A stretch of 64,000 nucleotides of DNA from Arthrobacter sp. NicSoilC5 (GCF_019977395.1 NZ_AP024660.1:3286001-3350000); one strand, 5' to 3'; counted from the stretch's first letter, positions 8,055-18,171 are shown. A program made the numbers and translations. The notes: generated from the sequence alone by a model not told the origin.

Positions 8055-9611
8055 ATGAAACTTATGACCTCCACCGCACGCGGCAGCGCTGCCGTCCTGA
8101 CCGGTGCCCTGCTGATGGGTTCCCTGGCCGCCTGCGGCGGCGGCAATTCCCAAGCGTCCGCGAAGGCTGATGCGAGCAGCCTGACCCTGGCCATCGACAG
8201 CGATTCGGCCTCCTTCGGCTACGACCCCCTGCGCGTCGCTGCAGCCCAACGCCAGTTCTTCGAGGGCCTCTACGACAGCCTGATGACCCTCCAGCCGGAC
8301 GGCTCCACGGGCCCCGGCCTGGCCAAGGACTTCAGCTACAACGCGGACAGCACCGTCCTGACGCTCAACCTCAAGGACGACATCACCTTCACGGACGGCT
8401 CCAAGCTTGACGCGGCACTGGTCAAGGCCAACCTGGACCGCCGGTCCGACCCCGCCCTGACCGCCTACTCCGCCGTGGCCAAGGGCGGCGCCCAGGAAAT
8501 CACGTCCGTGGACGTAGTCAGCCCCACCCAGGTGACCCTGACCTTCGCCAAGCCGCAGCCCGGATTCGAGAAAAACCTGGCCTCCACCACCGGAATGATC
8601 GTGGGCAAGAACGGTGTCACGGACACCGCCAGCCTGGCTGCCACGCCGGACGGTTCCGGTCCCTACACCCTTGACCCGTCCACCGTGAAGGGCAACAAGT
8701 ACATCCTGGTCAAGAACGACAAAAGCGCTGACGCAGCCAGGTTCGCCTACAAGAAGGTTGTCTTCAGCGTCGTCCTGGACCCCCAGGCCCGCGCCAACGC
8801 CCTGGTCTCGGGGCAGGCCGACGTCGCGATGCTGACGTCCTCCACGGTGGACTTCGCCAAGTCCAAGGGAGTGGGCGTTTCCCAGGCGGGCGGCACCGTC
8901 AACACCATGATCTCGTTCGACAAGATCGGCAAGACCGCGCCGGCGTTCGCACAGGAAAAGGTCCGCCAGGCCATCCAGTACGCCATCAACCGCCAGGCCC
9001 TGGTGGATGCCCTGCACAAGGGTGACATCCCCGCCTGGAATGCCCTCCCCAAGGACTCCGCGGGCTTCACCAAGGACCTCGAAACCAGCTTCGCCTATAA
9101 CCCGGACAAGGCCAAGAGCCTGCTGGCCGAGGCCGGCTACCCCAACGGCTTCGAATTCACGATCATCGCCGGCGCCCAGACCCAGACAGACCTCCAGGCC
9201 GTCCAAAAGGACCTCGCCGCCGTCGGCATCACCATGAACGTGAAGATGGCCGCTTCCACCGACGAAGCCTTCGCCGCCGTCGCCACCACGCCCCTGGGGT
9301 ACGCGCCGCTGAACTGGGACAACCCGGTCGGCGTCATGTACGGCGTCGTCCTCAACGGTTTCACCAACGTCCAGAAGGCCACCGATGACCCGCTCAGCGC
9401 CGCCACCGGCGAGCTGGCCGCGGCCAAGGACGACGCTGCCGTGAAGGCCGCCGCCACCAAGCTGAACACGCGGCTGGTGGAGTCCGGCTGGATGATCCCG
9501 CTGTACGAGGCGCTGACCAACCAGGGGTACAACACCAAGAAGGTAGCCCCGGTGAAGTTCGCCGGCACCAACGCCTACCCGCTCCTCTCGTCCTACACGC
9601 CGGCAAGCTGA
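8055..9611 (+). CDS. ABC importer substrate-binding lipoprotein (SBP family 5)
   Basis: A 518-residue lipoprotein. The signal peptide ends in a lipobox, GSLAAC, with Cys27 as the lipid-anchored residue. The mature part is the family-5 (peptide/nickel/oligosaccharide) fold with long N- and C-terminal lobes; SDPALTAYSAV, VRQAIQYAIN and AYNPDKAKSLLAEAGYPNGF are typical stretches. GAAGG lies eight bases before the ATG. It is the first gene of an importer operon (permease, permease-ATPase fusion, ATPase) followed by a rhamnosidase. The context suggests an oligosaccharide or glycoside as substrate rather than a peptide. Confidence 0.92.
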   Translation: MKLMTSTARGSAAVLTGALLMGSLAACGGGNSQASAKADASSLTLAIDSDSASFGYDPLRVAAAQRQFFEGLYDSLMTLQPDGSTGPGLAKDFSYNADSTVLTLNLKDDITFTDGSKLDAALVKANLDRRSDPALTAYSAVAKGGAQEITSVDVVSPTQVTLTFAKPQPGFEKNLASTTGMIVGKNGVTDTASLAATPDGSGPYTLDPSTVKGNKYILVKNDKSADAARFAYKKVVFSVVLDPQARANALVSGQADVAMLTSSTVDFAKSKGVGVSQAGGTVNTMISFDKIGKTAPAFAQEKVRQAIQYAINRQALVDALHKGDIPAWNALPKDSAGFTKDLETSFAYNPDKAKSLLAEAGYPNGFEFTIIAGAQTQTDLQAVQKDLAAVGITMNVKMAASTDEAFAAVATTPLGYAPLNWDNPVGVMYGVVLNGFTNVQKATDDPLSAATGELAAAKDDAAVKAAATKLNTRLVESGWMIPLYEALTNQGYNTKKVAPVKFAGTNAYPLLSSYTPAS

Positions 9612-9620
9612 TACCCGCAC

Positions 9621-9658
9621 CTTCCCGGGCGGCCGAAGGACCAGGGCCGCCCGGGAGG
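9621..9658 (+). terminator. intergenic hairpin after the binding-protein gene
   Basis: A perfect 12-bp GC stem (9623-9634 with 9645-9656), extended by one wobble and one pair to 14 bp, with a 10-base loop and no clear T-run. It sits between the binding-protein gene and the first permease gene. In importer operons such a hairpin usually protects or attenuates the mRNA so that binding protein is made in excess. Confidence 0.65.
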
Positions 9659-9680
9659 GGCCTGACCGATGGAGGTCACC

Positions 9681-10622
9681 ATGGCACTATTCATCACCAA
9701 GCGCCTGCTGATGGCGCTGGCCACCGTGCTGGTGGTTGCGGTGCTGGCATTCCTGCTGGTGCACGCGATGCCGGGCAGCCCGGGGGCCGTGTCCCTTGGC
9801 GCCGGTGCGTCCCAGGAAGCCATTGACGAGGTCAACCAGCGGCTGGGCTGGAACGATCCGCTGCCGGCGCAGTTCATCACCTGGCTCGGTTCCGCAGTAC
9901 AGGGCGACCTGGGCGTCTCGCTCATTGATGGCCGCTCCGTCAGCACAGACCTCGCCAGCCGCCTGCCCGTCACGGCCTCCCTCGCCGCCGGTGCCACCAT
10001 CCTCAGCGCCATCCTGGGCATCGCCCTTGGCGTCACGGCCGCGGTCCGCGGGGGAGTGCTCGACCAGGCAATCGGCGGCTTCGTGGGCCTCCTGGTTGCC
10101 CTGCCCGCCTTCTGGGTGGGCGTCATCTTCGTGTACCTGTTCGCCGTCCAGTCCTCAATCTTTCCGGCCACAGGTTATGTGCCGTTCGACGTTTCGCCGC
10201 AGGACTGGGCTTTGTCCCTGGCGCTGCCGGTGATCACGCTGGCGGTGGGCGGCGCCGCCTTCATTGCCCGCCAGACCAGGGCGTCCATGCTTGAAGCCCT
10301 GCAGCAGGAACACATCCGCACGCTGCGCGCCACGGCCACGCCCACGTGGAAGATCCTGTACGTCCACGCCCTGCGCTACGCCAGCCTGCCCATTGTGGCC
10401 GGCATCGCCCTGCAGTTCATCGGCCTGTTCGGCGGTTCCGTCATCGCGGAGCAGCTGTTCGCCATGCCCGGACTGGGGCAGGCCGTCCAGACCTCCGTCA
10501 GCACCCACGATGCCCCTGCCGTCCAGGGCGTGGTGGTGATCGCCACCGTGGTGGTGGTCGCCGTCAACCTGGTGCTGGAACTCGCCACCAAGTTCCTCGA
10601 CCCGAAGTTGCGTGCCTCATGA
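9681..10622 (+). CDS. ABC importer permease (DppB/OppB type)
   Basis: A 313-residue membrane protein. The start is the ATG at 9681, five bases after GGAGG (9671-9675); an in-frame ATG at 9669 overlaps that ribosome site and is less likely. It opens with the typical FITKRLLMALATVLVV first helix, followed by a periplasmic loop containing MPGSPGAVS. The cytoplasmic EAA-like loop (ARQTRASMLEALQQEHIRTLRA) sits before the last two helices, and the protein ends KFLDPKLR. The stop overlaps the next start by ATGA, so translation is coupled. Confidence 0.93.
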   Translation: MALFITKRLLMALATVLVVAVLAFLLVHAMPGSPGAVSLGAGASQEAIDEVNQRLGWNDPLPAQFITWLGSAVQGDLGVSLIDGRSVSTDLASRLPVTASLAAGATILSAILGIALGVTAAVRGGVLDQAIGGFVGLLVALPAFWVGVIFVYLFAVQSSIFPATGYVPFDVSPQDWALSLALPVITLAVGGAAFIARQTRASMLEALQQEHIRTLRATATPTWKILYVHALRYASLPIVAGIALQFIGLFGGSVIAEQLFAMPGLGQAVQTSVSTHDAPAVQGVVVIATVVVVAVNLVLELATKFLDPKLRAS

Positions 10623-12733
10623 TCCCCACAGTTTCCCCGGCCCCCGCGGACGCGGACCAGGCAGGAAGTACGACGGCGGCAGGCGCCTCCGTGCCCGGCG
10701 CAGGCAAGGCTGCACCCACCAGATTGTCCAGGCACTGGCTCCTCAGTTCGCCCGGTGCCGTGGCCGGACTGCTCTGGCTGGCCGTGGTGGTCACCGCGTC
10801 CCTGACGGCTCCACTCTGGCTGCCGTTCAAGACCGAGGACCAGGATTTCACCGCCGTCCTGTCCGGCCCCACCGCCGCCCACTGGCTGGGGACCGACGAA
10901 CTGGGCCGCGACATCCTCAGCCGCATCTTCGCTGCCGCGGCAGGCACCCTGGGAACGTCGATGATCACGGTGATTGTCGGCGTCGGACTCGGCACCGTCC
11001 TCGCCATGGCCGCTGCCGGTGCCGGCGAGCGGACCGAAGCCGTGATCAACCGCATCACCGAAATCATGATGTCCCTGCCGGGCACGGTGATCATCCTGGC
11101 CGTCATCGGCGCCGTGGGCACCAACATCCCCATGGTCATGGCCATCCTGGGCATCCTGATGTCCGCCGGCATCTACCGGGTGATCCTGGGCCAGGCCAAA
11201 TCACTGCAGTCCCAGCTCTACGTGGACGCGGCCAAGGTGGACGGCGTGGGGCCGCTGGGCATCAGTGTCCGGCACGTCCTGCCCGGCCTTGCCAACACCA
11301 TCGTGGTCCAGGCGGCCCTCATCTTCGCCGTGGGCATGCTCATCCAGGCAGGCCTGGCGTTCATCGGGTTCGGGCCGCCCATCCCGCAGCCCAGCTGGGG
11401 CGGCATGATCCAGGGCGCCTCCCAGCACGTCTATGACGCCCCCTGGATGATGGTGCCCACCGGCGCCGTGCTGGCACTGACGGTCCTGTCCGCCAACGCC
11501 ATCGGCAATGCGCTCGGCAAGGCGCCCAACGCCGCGGCCCCGCACCTGCCCTCCGCGGCAGCCCGCCGCCAGCGGGCCAGGGCCGTCGCCGCCGTCGCCG
11601 CGGCTGCCCCGGCGCCCGGGGACGGCGCCCCCGGGGACGCGCCAAAGGGCACCCTGTCCGTGCGCAGCCTGTCCGTCGGCGTCGGCAATGCGGGGACAGG
11701 CAACGGCGTCCGGCTGGTCACCGACGTCTCCTTCGACGTCGAACAGGGCACCGTCCTGGGACTGGTGGGCGAATCCGGCTGCGGCAAGACCATGACGGCG
11801 CTGTCCCTCCTGGGCTTGCTCCCGTCCGGCGTCTCGGTAACCGGGGGCCAGATCCTCTGGAACGGGAAGAACCTTGCGGCCGCCACGGACAAGGAGATGG
11901 AAGGCATCCGGGGCCGTGACATCGCCCTGATCAGCCAGGAGCCCATGCGGGCACTGGATCCGATGTTCACGGTGGGCTACCAGCTCACGGCAACCATCCG
12001 GCGGCTCCGCGGCCTGGGCAAGGCCGAAGCCCGGAAGGAGGCCCTGGCCCTGCTGGAGAAGGTGGGCATCGTGGATGCCGCCCGGATCCTGAAGACCTAT
12101 CCGCACCAGATCAGCGGTGGCATGGCCCAGCGCGTGGCCATCGCCCTGGCCCTTTCCGGCCAGCCCAAACTGCTGGTGGCGGACGAGCCCACCACAGCCC
12201 TGGATGTTACGGTCCAGGCCGAGATCCTGTCCCTGCTGCGGGCCCTGGTGAAGGACACCGGCATGTCCGTGGTGATGGTCACCCACGACCTCGGCGTGGT
12301 GGCGGACATCTGCGACCAGGTGGCCGTCATGTACGCCGGGCAGGTGGTGGAGAACGGAAAGACCCAGGCCATCCTGGACAACCCGCGCCACCCCTACACC
12401 CTGGCCCTGCTCGCCGCCGACCCGCACGCCAACCACGGGGACGCCATGCCGGAGCGGCTTGCCACGATTCAAGGCCAGGTGCCGCAGCCCAAGGACTGGC
12501 CCTCCGGCTGCCGCTTCGCCGCCCGCTGCCAGTTCGCCGGCTCCGCGTGCACGGAACCGGTCCCGCTGCTGGCGTCCGGCACCGGCGACGGCCTGGTCCG
12601 TTGCGTCAAGGCGGACCAGCTGGCTGTTGAGGGCATGGACTGGCTGGCCACGGACGTCCCCGCTGCCCGGCTCCTTCCGGTCACCCCGGTCAGCCCAACG
12701 AACACCACCATCGTCGAAAAGGACCTGGCATGA
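10619..12733 (+). CDS. ABC importer permease-ATPase fusion (DppC-DppD type)
   Basis: A 704-residue protein combining two subunits that are usually separate. Residues about 25-300 are a DppC-type permease: [14 protein letters not shown] after the first helix, then the EAA loop [15 protein letters not shown] Pro/Ala-rich linker (about 300-335) leads to a full ATPase with Walker A GESGCGKT (384-391), signature SGGMAQR (from 499), Walker [13 protein letters not shown] (from 518) and H-loop VTHDLG. The C-terminal Cys motif [14 protein letters not shown] is typical of oligopeptide ATPases. ATGA overlaps couple it to the genes on both sides. The frame is continuous, so the fusion is real. Confidence 0.93.
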   Translation: MIPTVSPAPADADQAGSTTAAGASVPGAGKAAPTRLSRHWLLSSPGAVAGLLWLAVVVTASLTAPLWLPFKTEDQDFTAVLSGPTAAHWLGTDELGRDILSRIFAAAAGTLGTSMITVIVGVGLGTVLAMAAAGAGERTEAVINRITEIMMSLPGTVIILAVIGAVGTNIPMVMAILGILMSAGIYRVILGQAKSLQSQLYVDAAKVDGVGPLGISVRHVLPGLANTIVVQAALIFAVGMLIQAGLAFIGFGPPIPQPSWGGMIQGASQHVYDAPWMMVPTGAVLALTVLSANAIGNALGKAPNAAAPHLPSAAARRQRARAVAAVAAAAPAPGDGAPGDAPKGTLSVRSLSVGVGNAGTGNGVRLVTDVSFDVEQGTVLGLVGESGCGKTMTALSLLGLLPSGVSVTGGQILWNGKNLAAATDKEMEGIRGRDIALISQEPMRALDPMFTVGYQLTATIRRLRGLGKAEARKEALALLEKVGIVDAARILKTYPHQISGGMAQRVAIALALSGQPKLLVADEPTTALDVTVQAEILSLLRALVKDTGMSVVMVTHDLGVVADICDQVAVMYAGQVVENGKTQAILDNPRHPYTLALLAADPHANHGDAMPERLATIQGQVPQPKDWPSGCRFAARCQFAGSACTEPVPLLASGTGDGLVRCVKADQLAVEGMDWLATDVPAARLLPVTPVSPTNTTIVEKDLA

Positions 12734-13737
12734 GCACCGCAGTCACGGAACGCCGCGATTCACCAGCACCTGCAGCCGGCACCCCCGTCCTGGAGGTCAA
12801 GGACCTGGTGGTCCGCTACGGCCGCGGGCGCAAGGCAGCCGCCGCACCCGCCGCCGTCGACCACGTCAGCTTTTCGATTGCGCCCGGCGAGACCGTGGGC
12901 CTGGTGGGGGAGTCCGGCTCCGGGAAGTCCACCATCGGCAAGGCCATCCTGGGCCTGCAGAAGGTCTCCGGCGGCTCCATCAGCTACCAGGGCAGGGACA
13001 TCACGTCCGCCAATGCCGCACAGCGGCGGGCACTGGGCGGGGAACTGCGCGCCGTCTTCCAGGACCCCAACTCCTCGCTGAACCCGCGCAACACCATCGG
13101 CACCTCCCTTGCCGAACCGCTCCGGCTGCGCGGCGTTTCACCCACTGAAGCCAGGGCTAAAGCGGAGGACATGCTGGAACGCGTCGGGTTGCCGCGGGAG
13201 GCCGTGGACCGGTACCCCAGCCAGTTCTCCGGCGGGCAGCGGCAGCGGATCTCCGTGGCCCGCGCCCTGATCTGCGACGCCCAGCTGGTGGTCTGCGATG
13301 AGGCCGTCAGCGCCCTGGATCTATCCACCCAGGCGCAGGTCCTCAACCTGCTGGCCGATCTCCGCGACGAACGCGGCCTGAGCTACCTGTTCATTGCGCA
13401 CGACATCGCCGTGGTCCAGTTCCTGGCCGAACGGGTGGTGGTGCTCTACCGCGGCCAGGTGATGGAAACCGGGCCGGCCGCCGCCGTCACGGAAAACCCG
13501 AAACACCCCTTCACCCAGGCCCTGGTGGCCGCGTCCCCGGTGCCCCGGCCTGCCGAGCAGGCCGCCCGGCGGGAAGCCCGCGAATCGCTGGGTGTCCGCA
13601 CCGGCGCCGCCGCCGTTCCCGGGCCCGGCGGCTGCCCGTTCCGGCTCCGCTGCCCGCTCGCCACCGAGCTGTGTGCCACGGAACGGCCGGCCCTGCGCCG
13701 CGTGGGTGCCGCCGACGTCGCCTGCCACTACGCCTGA
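12730..13737 (+). CDS. ABC importer ATPase (DppF/OppF type)
   Basis: A 335-residue ATPase. Walker A GESGSGKST is at about residue 60, the signature is SGGQRQR, Walker B reads LVVCDEAVSALD and the H-loop is IAHDIAVV. The C-terminal oligopeptide-ATPase domain has CPFRLRCPLATELC. Walker B has Ala-Val where most relatives have Pro-Val or Pro-Thr (DEAVSALD), a common variant of this subfamily. It pairs with the ATPase half of the preceding fusion as a heterodimer. It is 34 bp upstream of the rhamnosidase gene. Confidence 0.93.
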   Translation: MSTAVTERRDSPAPAAGTPVLEVKDLVVRYGRGRKAAAAPAAVDHVSFSIAPGETVGLVGESGSGKSTIGKAILGLQKVSGGSISYQGRDITSANAAQRRALGGELRAVFQDPNSSLNPRNTIGTSLAEPLRLRGVSPTEARAKAEDMLERVGLPREAVDRYPSQFSGGQRQRISVARALICDAQLVVCDEAVSALDLSTQAQVLNLLADLRDERGLSYLFIAHDIAVVQFLAERVVVLYRGQVMETGPAAAVTENPKHPFTQALVAASPVPRPAEQAARREARESLGVRTGAAAVPGPGGCPFRLRCPLATELCATERPALRRVGAADVACHYA

Positions 13738-13771
13738 ATTTGCTGCCCTACTTCAGAACGGACCATCCCGC

Positions 13772-16048
13772 ATGACATCCATCTGGCACGCCGCCATGAT
13801 CACCCCCGAGCAGGATTTCGACGGCGCCCCGCGCCTCCGCAAGGCGTTCCGGCTCGACGAGGGCCACGGCGGCGTGGTGAAGGCAACGCTGCGGGCCACC
13901 GCCCTGGGCGTCTATGAGGCGTTCATCAACGGCACCCCGGTGGGTGACGACGTGCTGAGCCCGGGCTGGAGCTCCTATGAGTGGCGCGTGCGCTACCGCA
14001 CCTATGACGTCACCGCGCTGGTTGGCCCGTCCACCGTGCTCGGCATCGAGCTGGGCAACGGCTGGTACCGTGGCCGGCTGGCCTGGCACGGCCTGTCCAA
14101 CCTGTATGGCAGCGAGCTGGGCTTCGCTGGGCAGCTGGACATCGAGTTCGCGGACGGTCATGTGCAGTCGGTCGCCTCGGACACTTCCTGGCAGGCCGGA
14201 CCTTCCGCCACCACCTTCAACGACCTCTACGACGGGCAGACCATCGACGCCAGACGCGCCCAGCCGGGCTGGGCGGAGCCCGGCTTCGCGCCCGGGACTG
14301 ACTGGACGGGCGTGCGGGAGCTGGAGTTCGATGCCGGCCGGCTGGCTGAGCCGGTGGGCCCGCCCGTGGTGCGTGCCGGCGTCGTCCGTCCCGTGGAAAT
14401 CCTCGCCTCACCCGCAGGGAAGACCCTGGTGGACTTCGGCCAGAACCTGGTGGGATGGCTACGTTTCAGCCTGCAGGGGGAGGCCGGACACGTGATCACC
14501 GTCCGGCACGCGGAAGTGCTGGAAAACGGGGAACTGGGCGTCCGGCCGCTGCGCTCTGCAAAGGCCGAGGATATGTTCATCCTCTCCGGCGGCAAGGACC
14601 TTTTCGAGCCCACCAAGACCTTCCACGGCTTCCGGTATGCCGAGGTCACCGGCTGGCCCGGAACCCTCACCGCAGATGATCTCGAGGCCGTGGTGGTCCA
14701 CTCCGACCTGGAGCGGACCGGCACCTTCGAGTGCTCCAACGACCTCGTCAACCAGCTGCACCGCAACGTCGTCTGGGGCCTGCGCGGCAACTTCCTGGAC
14801 CTTCCCACCGACTGCCCGCAGCGCGACGAACGGCTCGGCTGGACCGGCGACATCGCCGTCTTCGCACCCACCGCCGCCTACCTGTACGACGTCAAGGGCT
14901 TCCTGCAGGACTGGCTGCTGGACCTCGCCGTGGAGCAGAAGGCACAGGACGGCCTGGTCCCCATCGTGGTCCCGGATGTCCTGAAGTACTGCCCGCAGCC
15001 GCCGGAATTCCCGTCGCCCGAGTCCTCCGCGCTGTGGAGCGAAGCCTCGGTGTGGGTGCCTTGGGCGCTGTGGGAGGCGTACGGTGACCTCGGCGTGCTG
15101 CGGAACCAGTACGAATCCATGGCTGCGCACACCCGCCGCGTGGAGGGCCTGCTCTCGCCGTCCGGGCTGTGGGATTCCGGCTTCCAGTTCGGCGACTGGC
15201 TGGACCCTGATGCCGCGCCGGACCAGCCGTGGGCAGCCAAGGCGGACACCGCCGTCGTGGCCACCGCCTGCATGTACCGCACCGCCCGGCTCACCGCCCA
15301 GGCCGCCGGGCTGCTGGGAAAGCACGACGACGAGGCCCACTTCAACGCGCTCGCGGACCGGGTGCGGAACGCCTTCGCCGAGCACTACGTGGCGCCCGGC
15401 GGCACCATCCGCAGCGACTGCACCACGGTCTACGCGCTGGCCATCGCCTTCGACATCCTGGCCACCCCCGAGCTGCGGGAGTTTGCCGGGAACCGCCTGG
15501 CCGAGCTGGTCCGGGACAATGGCTACCGGGTGTCCACCGGGTTCGCGGGAACGCCGTTCATCACCCACGCCCTCACGGACACCGGCCACGTGGATGAGGC
15601 CTACCGGCTCCTGCTGGAAGAAGGCTGCCCGTCCTGGCTGTACCCGGTCACCATGGATGCCACCACCGTCTGGGAACGCTGGGACTCCATGCTCCCGGAC
15701 GGCACCATCAACCCCGGGCAGATGACCAGCTTCAACCACTACGCCCTGGGCGCCGTGGCGGACTGGATGCACAAGGCCATCGGCGGCATCCGCCCGCAGG
15801 AGCCCGGTTACGCGCGCGTCCTCATCCAGCCGCAGCCGGGGGAGGGGATCAGTTGGGCCAGGACGTCCCTGAAGACCCCGCACGGTGAGGTCCGCGTGGC
15901 ATGGACGTCCGACGACGGGGAGTTCCGGCTCGAGGCGACCGTTCCCGCCGGGGTGGCGGCCGACGTCGTCCTTCCGGACGGCGCCCGGCACACGGTTGAG
16001 GGCGGGGAGTACTCCTTCGCGGCAGGGCTGGGCCTGGCGGTGCGGTAG
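13772..16048 (+). CDS. GH78 alpha-L-rhamnosidase (first copy)
   Basis: A 758-residue enzyme starting MTSIWHAAMITPEQ; the frame is open upstream but the family match starts here. Order: an N-terminal beta-sandwich with YEAFINGTPVGDDVLSPGW (about 50-70), a second beta domain (VDFGQNLVGW), then the (alpha/alpha)6 catalytic barrel with DCPQRDERLGWTGD (from Asp347) and TTVWERW (Glu635). A short C-terminal sandwich follows. It lacks the N-terminal fibronectin-like domain of longer members such as the copy at 21873. It has no signal peptide, so it works on imported rhamnosides. It is the last clear gene of the importer operon. Confidence 0.93.
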   Translation: MTSIWHAAMITPEQDFDGAPRLRKAFRLDEGHGGVVKATLRATALGVYEAFINGTPVGDDVLSPGWSSYEWRVRYRTYDVTALVGPSTVLGIELGNGWYRGRLAWHGLSNLYGSELGFAGQLDIEFADGHVQSVASDTSWQAGPSATTFNDLYDGQTIDARRAQPGWAEPGFAPGTDWTGVRELEFDAGRLAEPVGPPVVRAGVVRPVEILASPAGKTLVDFGQNLVGWLRFSLQGEAGHVITVRHAEVLENGELGVRPLRSAKAEDMFILSGGKDLFEPTKTFHGFRYAEVTGWPGTLTADDLEAVVVHSDLERTGTFECSNDLVNQLHRNVVWGLRGNFLDLPTDCPQRDERLGWTGDIAVFAPTAAYLYDVKGFLQDWLLDLAVEQKAQDGLVPIVVPDVLKYCPQPPEFPSPESSALWSEASVWVPWALWEAYGDLGVLRNQYESMAAHTRRVEGLLSPSGLWDSGFQFGDWLDPDAAPDQPWAAKADTAVVATACMYRTARLTAQAAGLLGKHDDEAHFNALADRVRNAFAEHYVAPGGTIRSDCTTVYALAIAFDILATPELREFAGNRLAELVRDNGYRVSTGFAGTPFITHALTDTGHVDEAYRLLLEEGCPSWLYPVTMDATTVWERWDSMLPDGTINPGQMTSFNHYALGAVADWMHKAIGGIRPQEPGYARVLIQPQPGEGISWARTSLKTPHGEVRVAWTSDDGEFRLEATVPAGVAADVVLPDGARHTVEGGEYSFAAGLGLAVR

Positions 16049-16128
16049 CCGGGGGAAAAGCCGGGGAGTAGTGCAGGCACGGCGCTGATCTGCAACGATG
16101 TGCCACAGGACCAAACCCAGGAGGACTC

Positions 16129-16593
16129 ATGCCGTACACCGTGGATTTCAAGAACGTCTCCACCACCGGCCTGGAATCGTCACCGGTGGCGGAGGCGCTG
16201 GCGGGGCTGCGCGCGAACGAGGCGCGCTATTACAAGAACAAATACGACCACGACTTCACCGTCACCCCGGCCGAAGACGACCCGGAGACGCTGCAGTACA
16301 TCACCAACATCCTGTCCACGGAGCGGAACCTGGTGATCGCGTCCAAGCCCCTTGAGGTGTCCTCCTTTGAGGTGGACGGGCTGCGGATGGCGTACGTGTT
16401 CTACGAGTCCGGGCTGTCCATCAACGTCATGTACAGCCTTGAAGAGGGCGGCAAGCGGGCCGTGGGCTTCAAGCTGTCCGACGGCATGGAGGTCCCGGAG
16501 GAACTGGCATCCAGCTTCAAGTTCGCCCGGCAGAAGTCCAAGCTCGCGGGCACCATCCGCGGCTCCTACTTTGTGATCAAGGGCCAGTACTAG
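16129..16593 (+). CDS. conserved hypothetical protein, 154 aa
   Basis: I cannot name this family with confidence. The start MPYTVDFKNV has a strong AGGAGG ahead of the ATG. The protein is soluble, with an N-terminal helical, charged part (EALAGLRANEARYYKNKYDHDF) and a beta-rich second half (VSSFEVDGLRMAYVFY, SINVMYSL) ending GSYFVIKGQY. No catalytic motif is visible. It lies between the first rhamnosidase and the GH43 gene and may be independent of both. Confidence 0.7.
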   Translation: MPYTVDFKNVSTTGLESSPVAEALAGLRANEARYYKNKYDHDFTVTPAEDDPETLQYITNILSTERNLVIASKPLEVSSFEVDGLRMAYVFYESGLSINVMYSLEEGGKRAVGFKLSDGMEVPEELASSFKFARQKSKLAGTIRGSYFVIKGQY

Positions 16594-16626
16594 GGTCAGC
16601 ACAAGGCCGCAGGGCCGAAGAATGCC

Positions 16627-16641
16627 TTCCAACGATTGGAA
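16627..16641. promoter_or_regulatory. putative operator, site 2 of a shared motif
   Basis: Perfect palindrome TTCCAACGATTGGAA: 6-bp arms around CGA. It lies 43 bp upstream of the GH43 start and matches 13 of 15 bases of TTCCAACCATTGAAA upstream of the second rhamnosidase. An outer GCAGGGCC/GGCCCTGC pair (16609-16616, 16645-16652) has a different centre, so it is a separate structure. Confidence 0.55.
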
Positions 16642-16683
16642 CCGGGCCCTGCCTGGGGCGCCGCTGGGCGGCACGATAGCGGG

Positions 16684-18171
16684 ATGACCTCCAATCCCAT
16701 CCTTGCCGGCTTCAACCCCGACCCGAGCATCGCCAGCGCCCCGGACGGTTTCTACCTGGTCACGTCGTCCTTCGAATACCTGCCGGGCCTGCCGGTCTAC
16801 CACAGCGAGGACCTGGAACGCTGGGAACTGGTAGGCCATGTGGCTACAAGGGAGGAGCAGGTCCGGATTGCCCAGGTCCCCACGCCGGGCGGCGTCTGGG
16901 CGCCCACCCTGCGCTACCGGGACGGTGTGTTCTACCTGATCGTCTCCGTGTTCCTCGGTGGCCGCGGTTGCGTCCTGTTCACGGCCGCCGATCCCGCGGG
17001 CCCATGGAGCGACGGGACGGTCATCGAGGCGGTGGACGGCATCGACCCGGACCTCGCCTGGGACGACGACGGAGCTGCGTTCGTGACGTTTGCCCGCCAC
17101 CCCGACGCCCTCCAGCAGGTGCGGGTGGACCTCGCAACCGGGGAAGCCCTCGAGAAGCCGCGACCGCTGTGGTCCGGCAGCGGGCTGTATTCGCCGGAAG
17201 GCCCGCACCTTTACCGGCGCGGTGACTGGTGGTACCTGCTGGCGGCCGAGGGCGGCACGGACAGGGGCCATGCTGTGACCGTGGCACGGTCGCGGCGGCC
17301 GGACGGGCCGTTCGAATCCGCTCCGCACAATCCCCTCCTCACCGCCGCGGGAACCGGCTCGCCCGTCCAGAACACCGGGCACGCAGACCTCGTTGAGCTT
17401 CCCGACGGCGGAACAGCCATGGTCCTTCTGGGTGTCCGCCCGGTGGGGCTGGCGAAGTCGTTCTCACCGCTGGGCCGTGAGACGTTCCTGACCACCGTGG
17501 ACTGGATTGACGGCTGGCCGCACGCCCGGATGCCGCAGCCCGGCGTGACGCCGCCGGAGCAGCTTGAGTACGACTTCAGCAACGGTGCCGGACTGGAGGA
17601 TCCGCGATGGATCGGTGTCCGCAGGACGCCCGCTGAGTTCTCGGCACCCACGTCCAAAGGGCTTCTGCTCAGGGGCGAAGGCAGCACCATGGGGTCGCCC
17701 AGGCCTTGTTTCGTCGCCCAACGCCAGCGACACCTCGCGATGGAATTCAGGGCCGTGCTGGACGTCGGCTCCGGCGCGGGCGGCATCGCCGTGCGGAACG
17801 CCGAGGACAACTGGTTCGGCATCGAGGCCCGCCAGGACGGCGACGCCGTCAGGATCACGGCGCGTGCCGTTGTCGCGGGCTTTGACCGCATCTGGGAAGC
17901 AACTGTTCCGTCCGGGGATGTTGAGCTGGCAGTCGAGGCCAGCCCGCCGCCGTCGGACTTCCGCGCCGGCGCCGTGGGCGGCGACAGGATCCGCCTGCTG
18001 GTCCGTGACGCCGGGGCGGGCGGCAGCGCTGAAGGCGAGCTGCTCACCGAACTGGACGGACGACACTGGGCCTTCGAAACTGCCAAGGCCTTCACCGGCA
18101 GGGCTTTTGGCGTCTTCGCGGTGGACGGCGAGGTCCTGGTCCGCCGGCTGTCCTACCGCGGCGGGGACTGA
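16684..18171 (+). CDS. GH43 beta-xylosidase/alpha-L-arabinofuranosidase
   Basis: A 495-residue enzyme starting MTSNPILAGFNPDPS. The five-bladed propeller (about 1-300) carries the catalytic base Asp13 in NPDPSIA, the pKa-modulating Asp in DGIDPDLAWDDDG (Asp121/Asp123) and the general acid Glu172 in SPEGPHL. A C-terminal beta-sandwich (about 310-495) is typical of xylosidase-type members. It has no signal peptide, so intracellular action on imported pentose oligosaccharides is likely. Xylose versus arabinose specificity cannot be read from the sequence. It is convergent with the small membrane-protein gene downstream. Confidence 0.9.
   Translation: MTSNPILAGFNPDPSIASAPDGFYLVTSSFEYLPGLPVYHSEDLERWELVGHVATREEQVRIAQVPTPGGVWAPTLRYRDGVFYLIVSVFLGGRGCVLFTAADPAGPWSDGTVIEAVDGIDPDLAWDDDGAAFVTFARHPDALQQVRVDLATGEALEKPRPLWSGSGLYSPEGPHLYRRGDWWYLLAAEGGTDRGHAVTVARSRRPDGPFESAPHNPLLTAAGTGSPVQNTGHADLVELPDGGTAMVLLGVRPVGLAKSFSPLGRETFLTTVDWIDGWPHARMPQPGVTPPEQLEYDFSNGAGLEDPRWIGVRRTPAEFSAPTSKGLLLRGEGSTMGSPRPCFVAQRQRHLAMEFRAVLDVGSGAGGIAVRNAEDNWFGIEARQDGDAVRITARAVVAGFDRIWEATVPSGDVELAVEASPPPSDFRAGAVGGDRIRLLVRDAGAGGSAEGELLTELDGRHWAFETAKAFTGRAFGVFAVDGEVLVRRLSYRGGD

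Noticed and set aside
6530..8170. 546-codon open frame on the plus strand across GH1
   Set aside because: Shadow of the GH1 gene on the other strand; no motif and Arg/Gly-rich composition.
8028..9620. 530-codon open frame on the minus strand
   Set aside because: It is antisense to the binding-protein gene. Low-complexity Gly/Val/Gln-rich translation is typical of a high-GC shadow frame.
16609..16652. GCAGGGCC/GGCCCTGC outer pair around site 2
   Set aside because: Its centre differs from the inner palindrome and it has no T-run, so it was not called a terminator.
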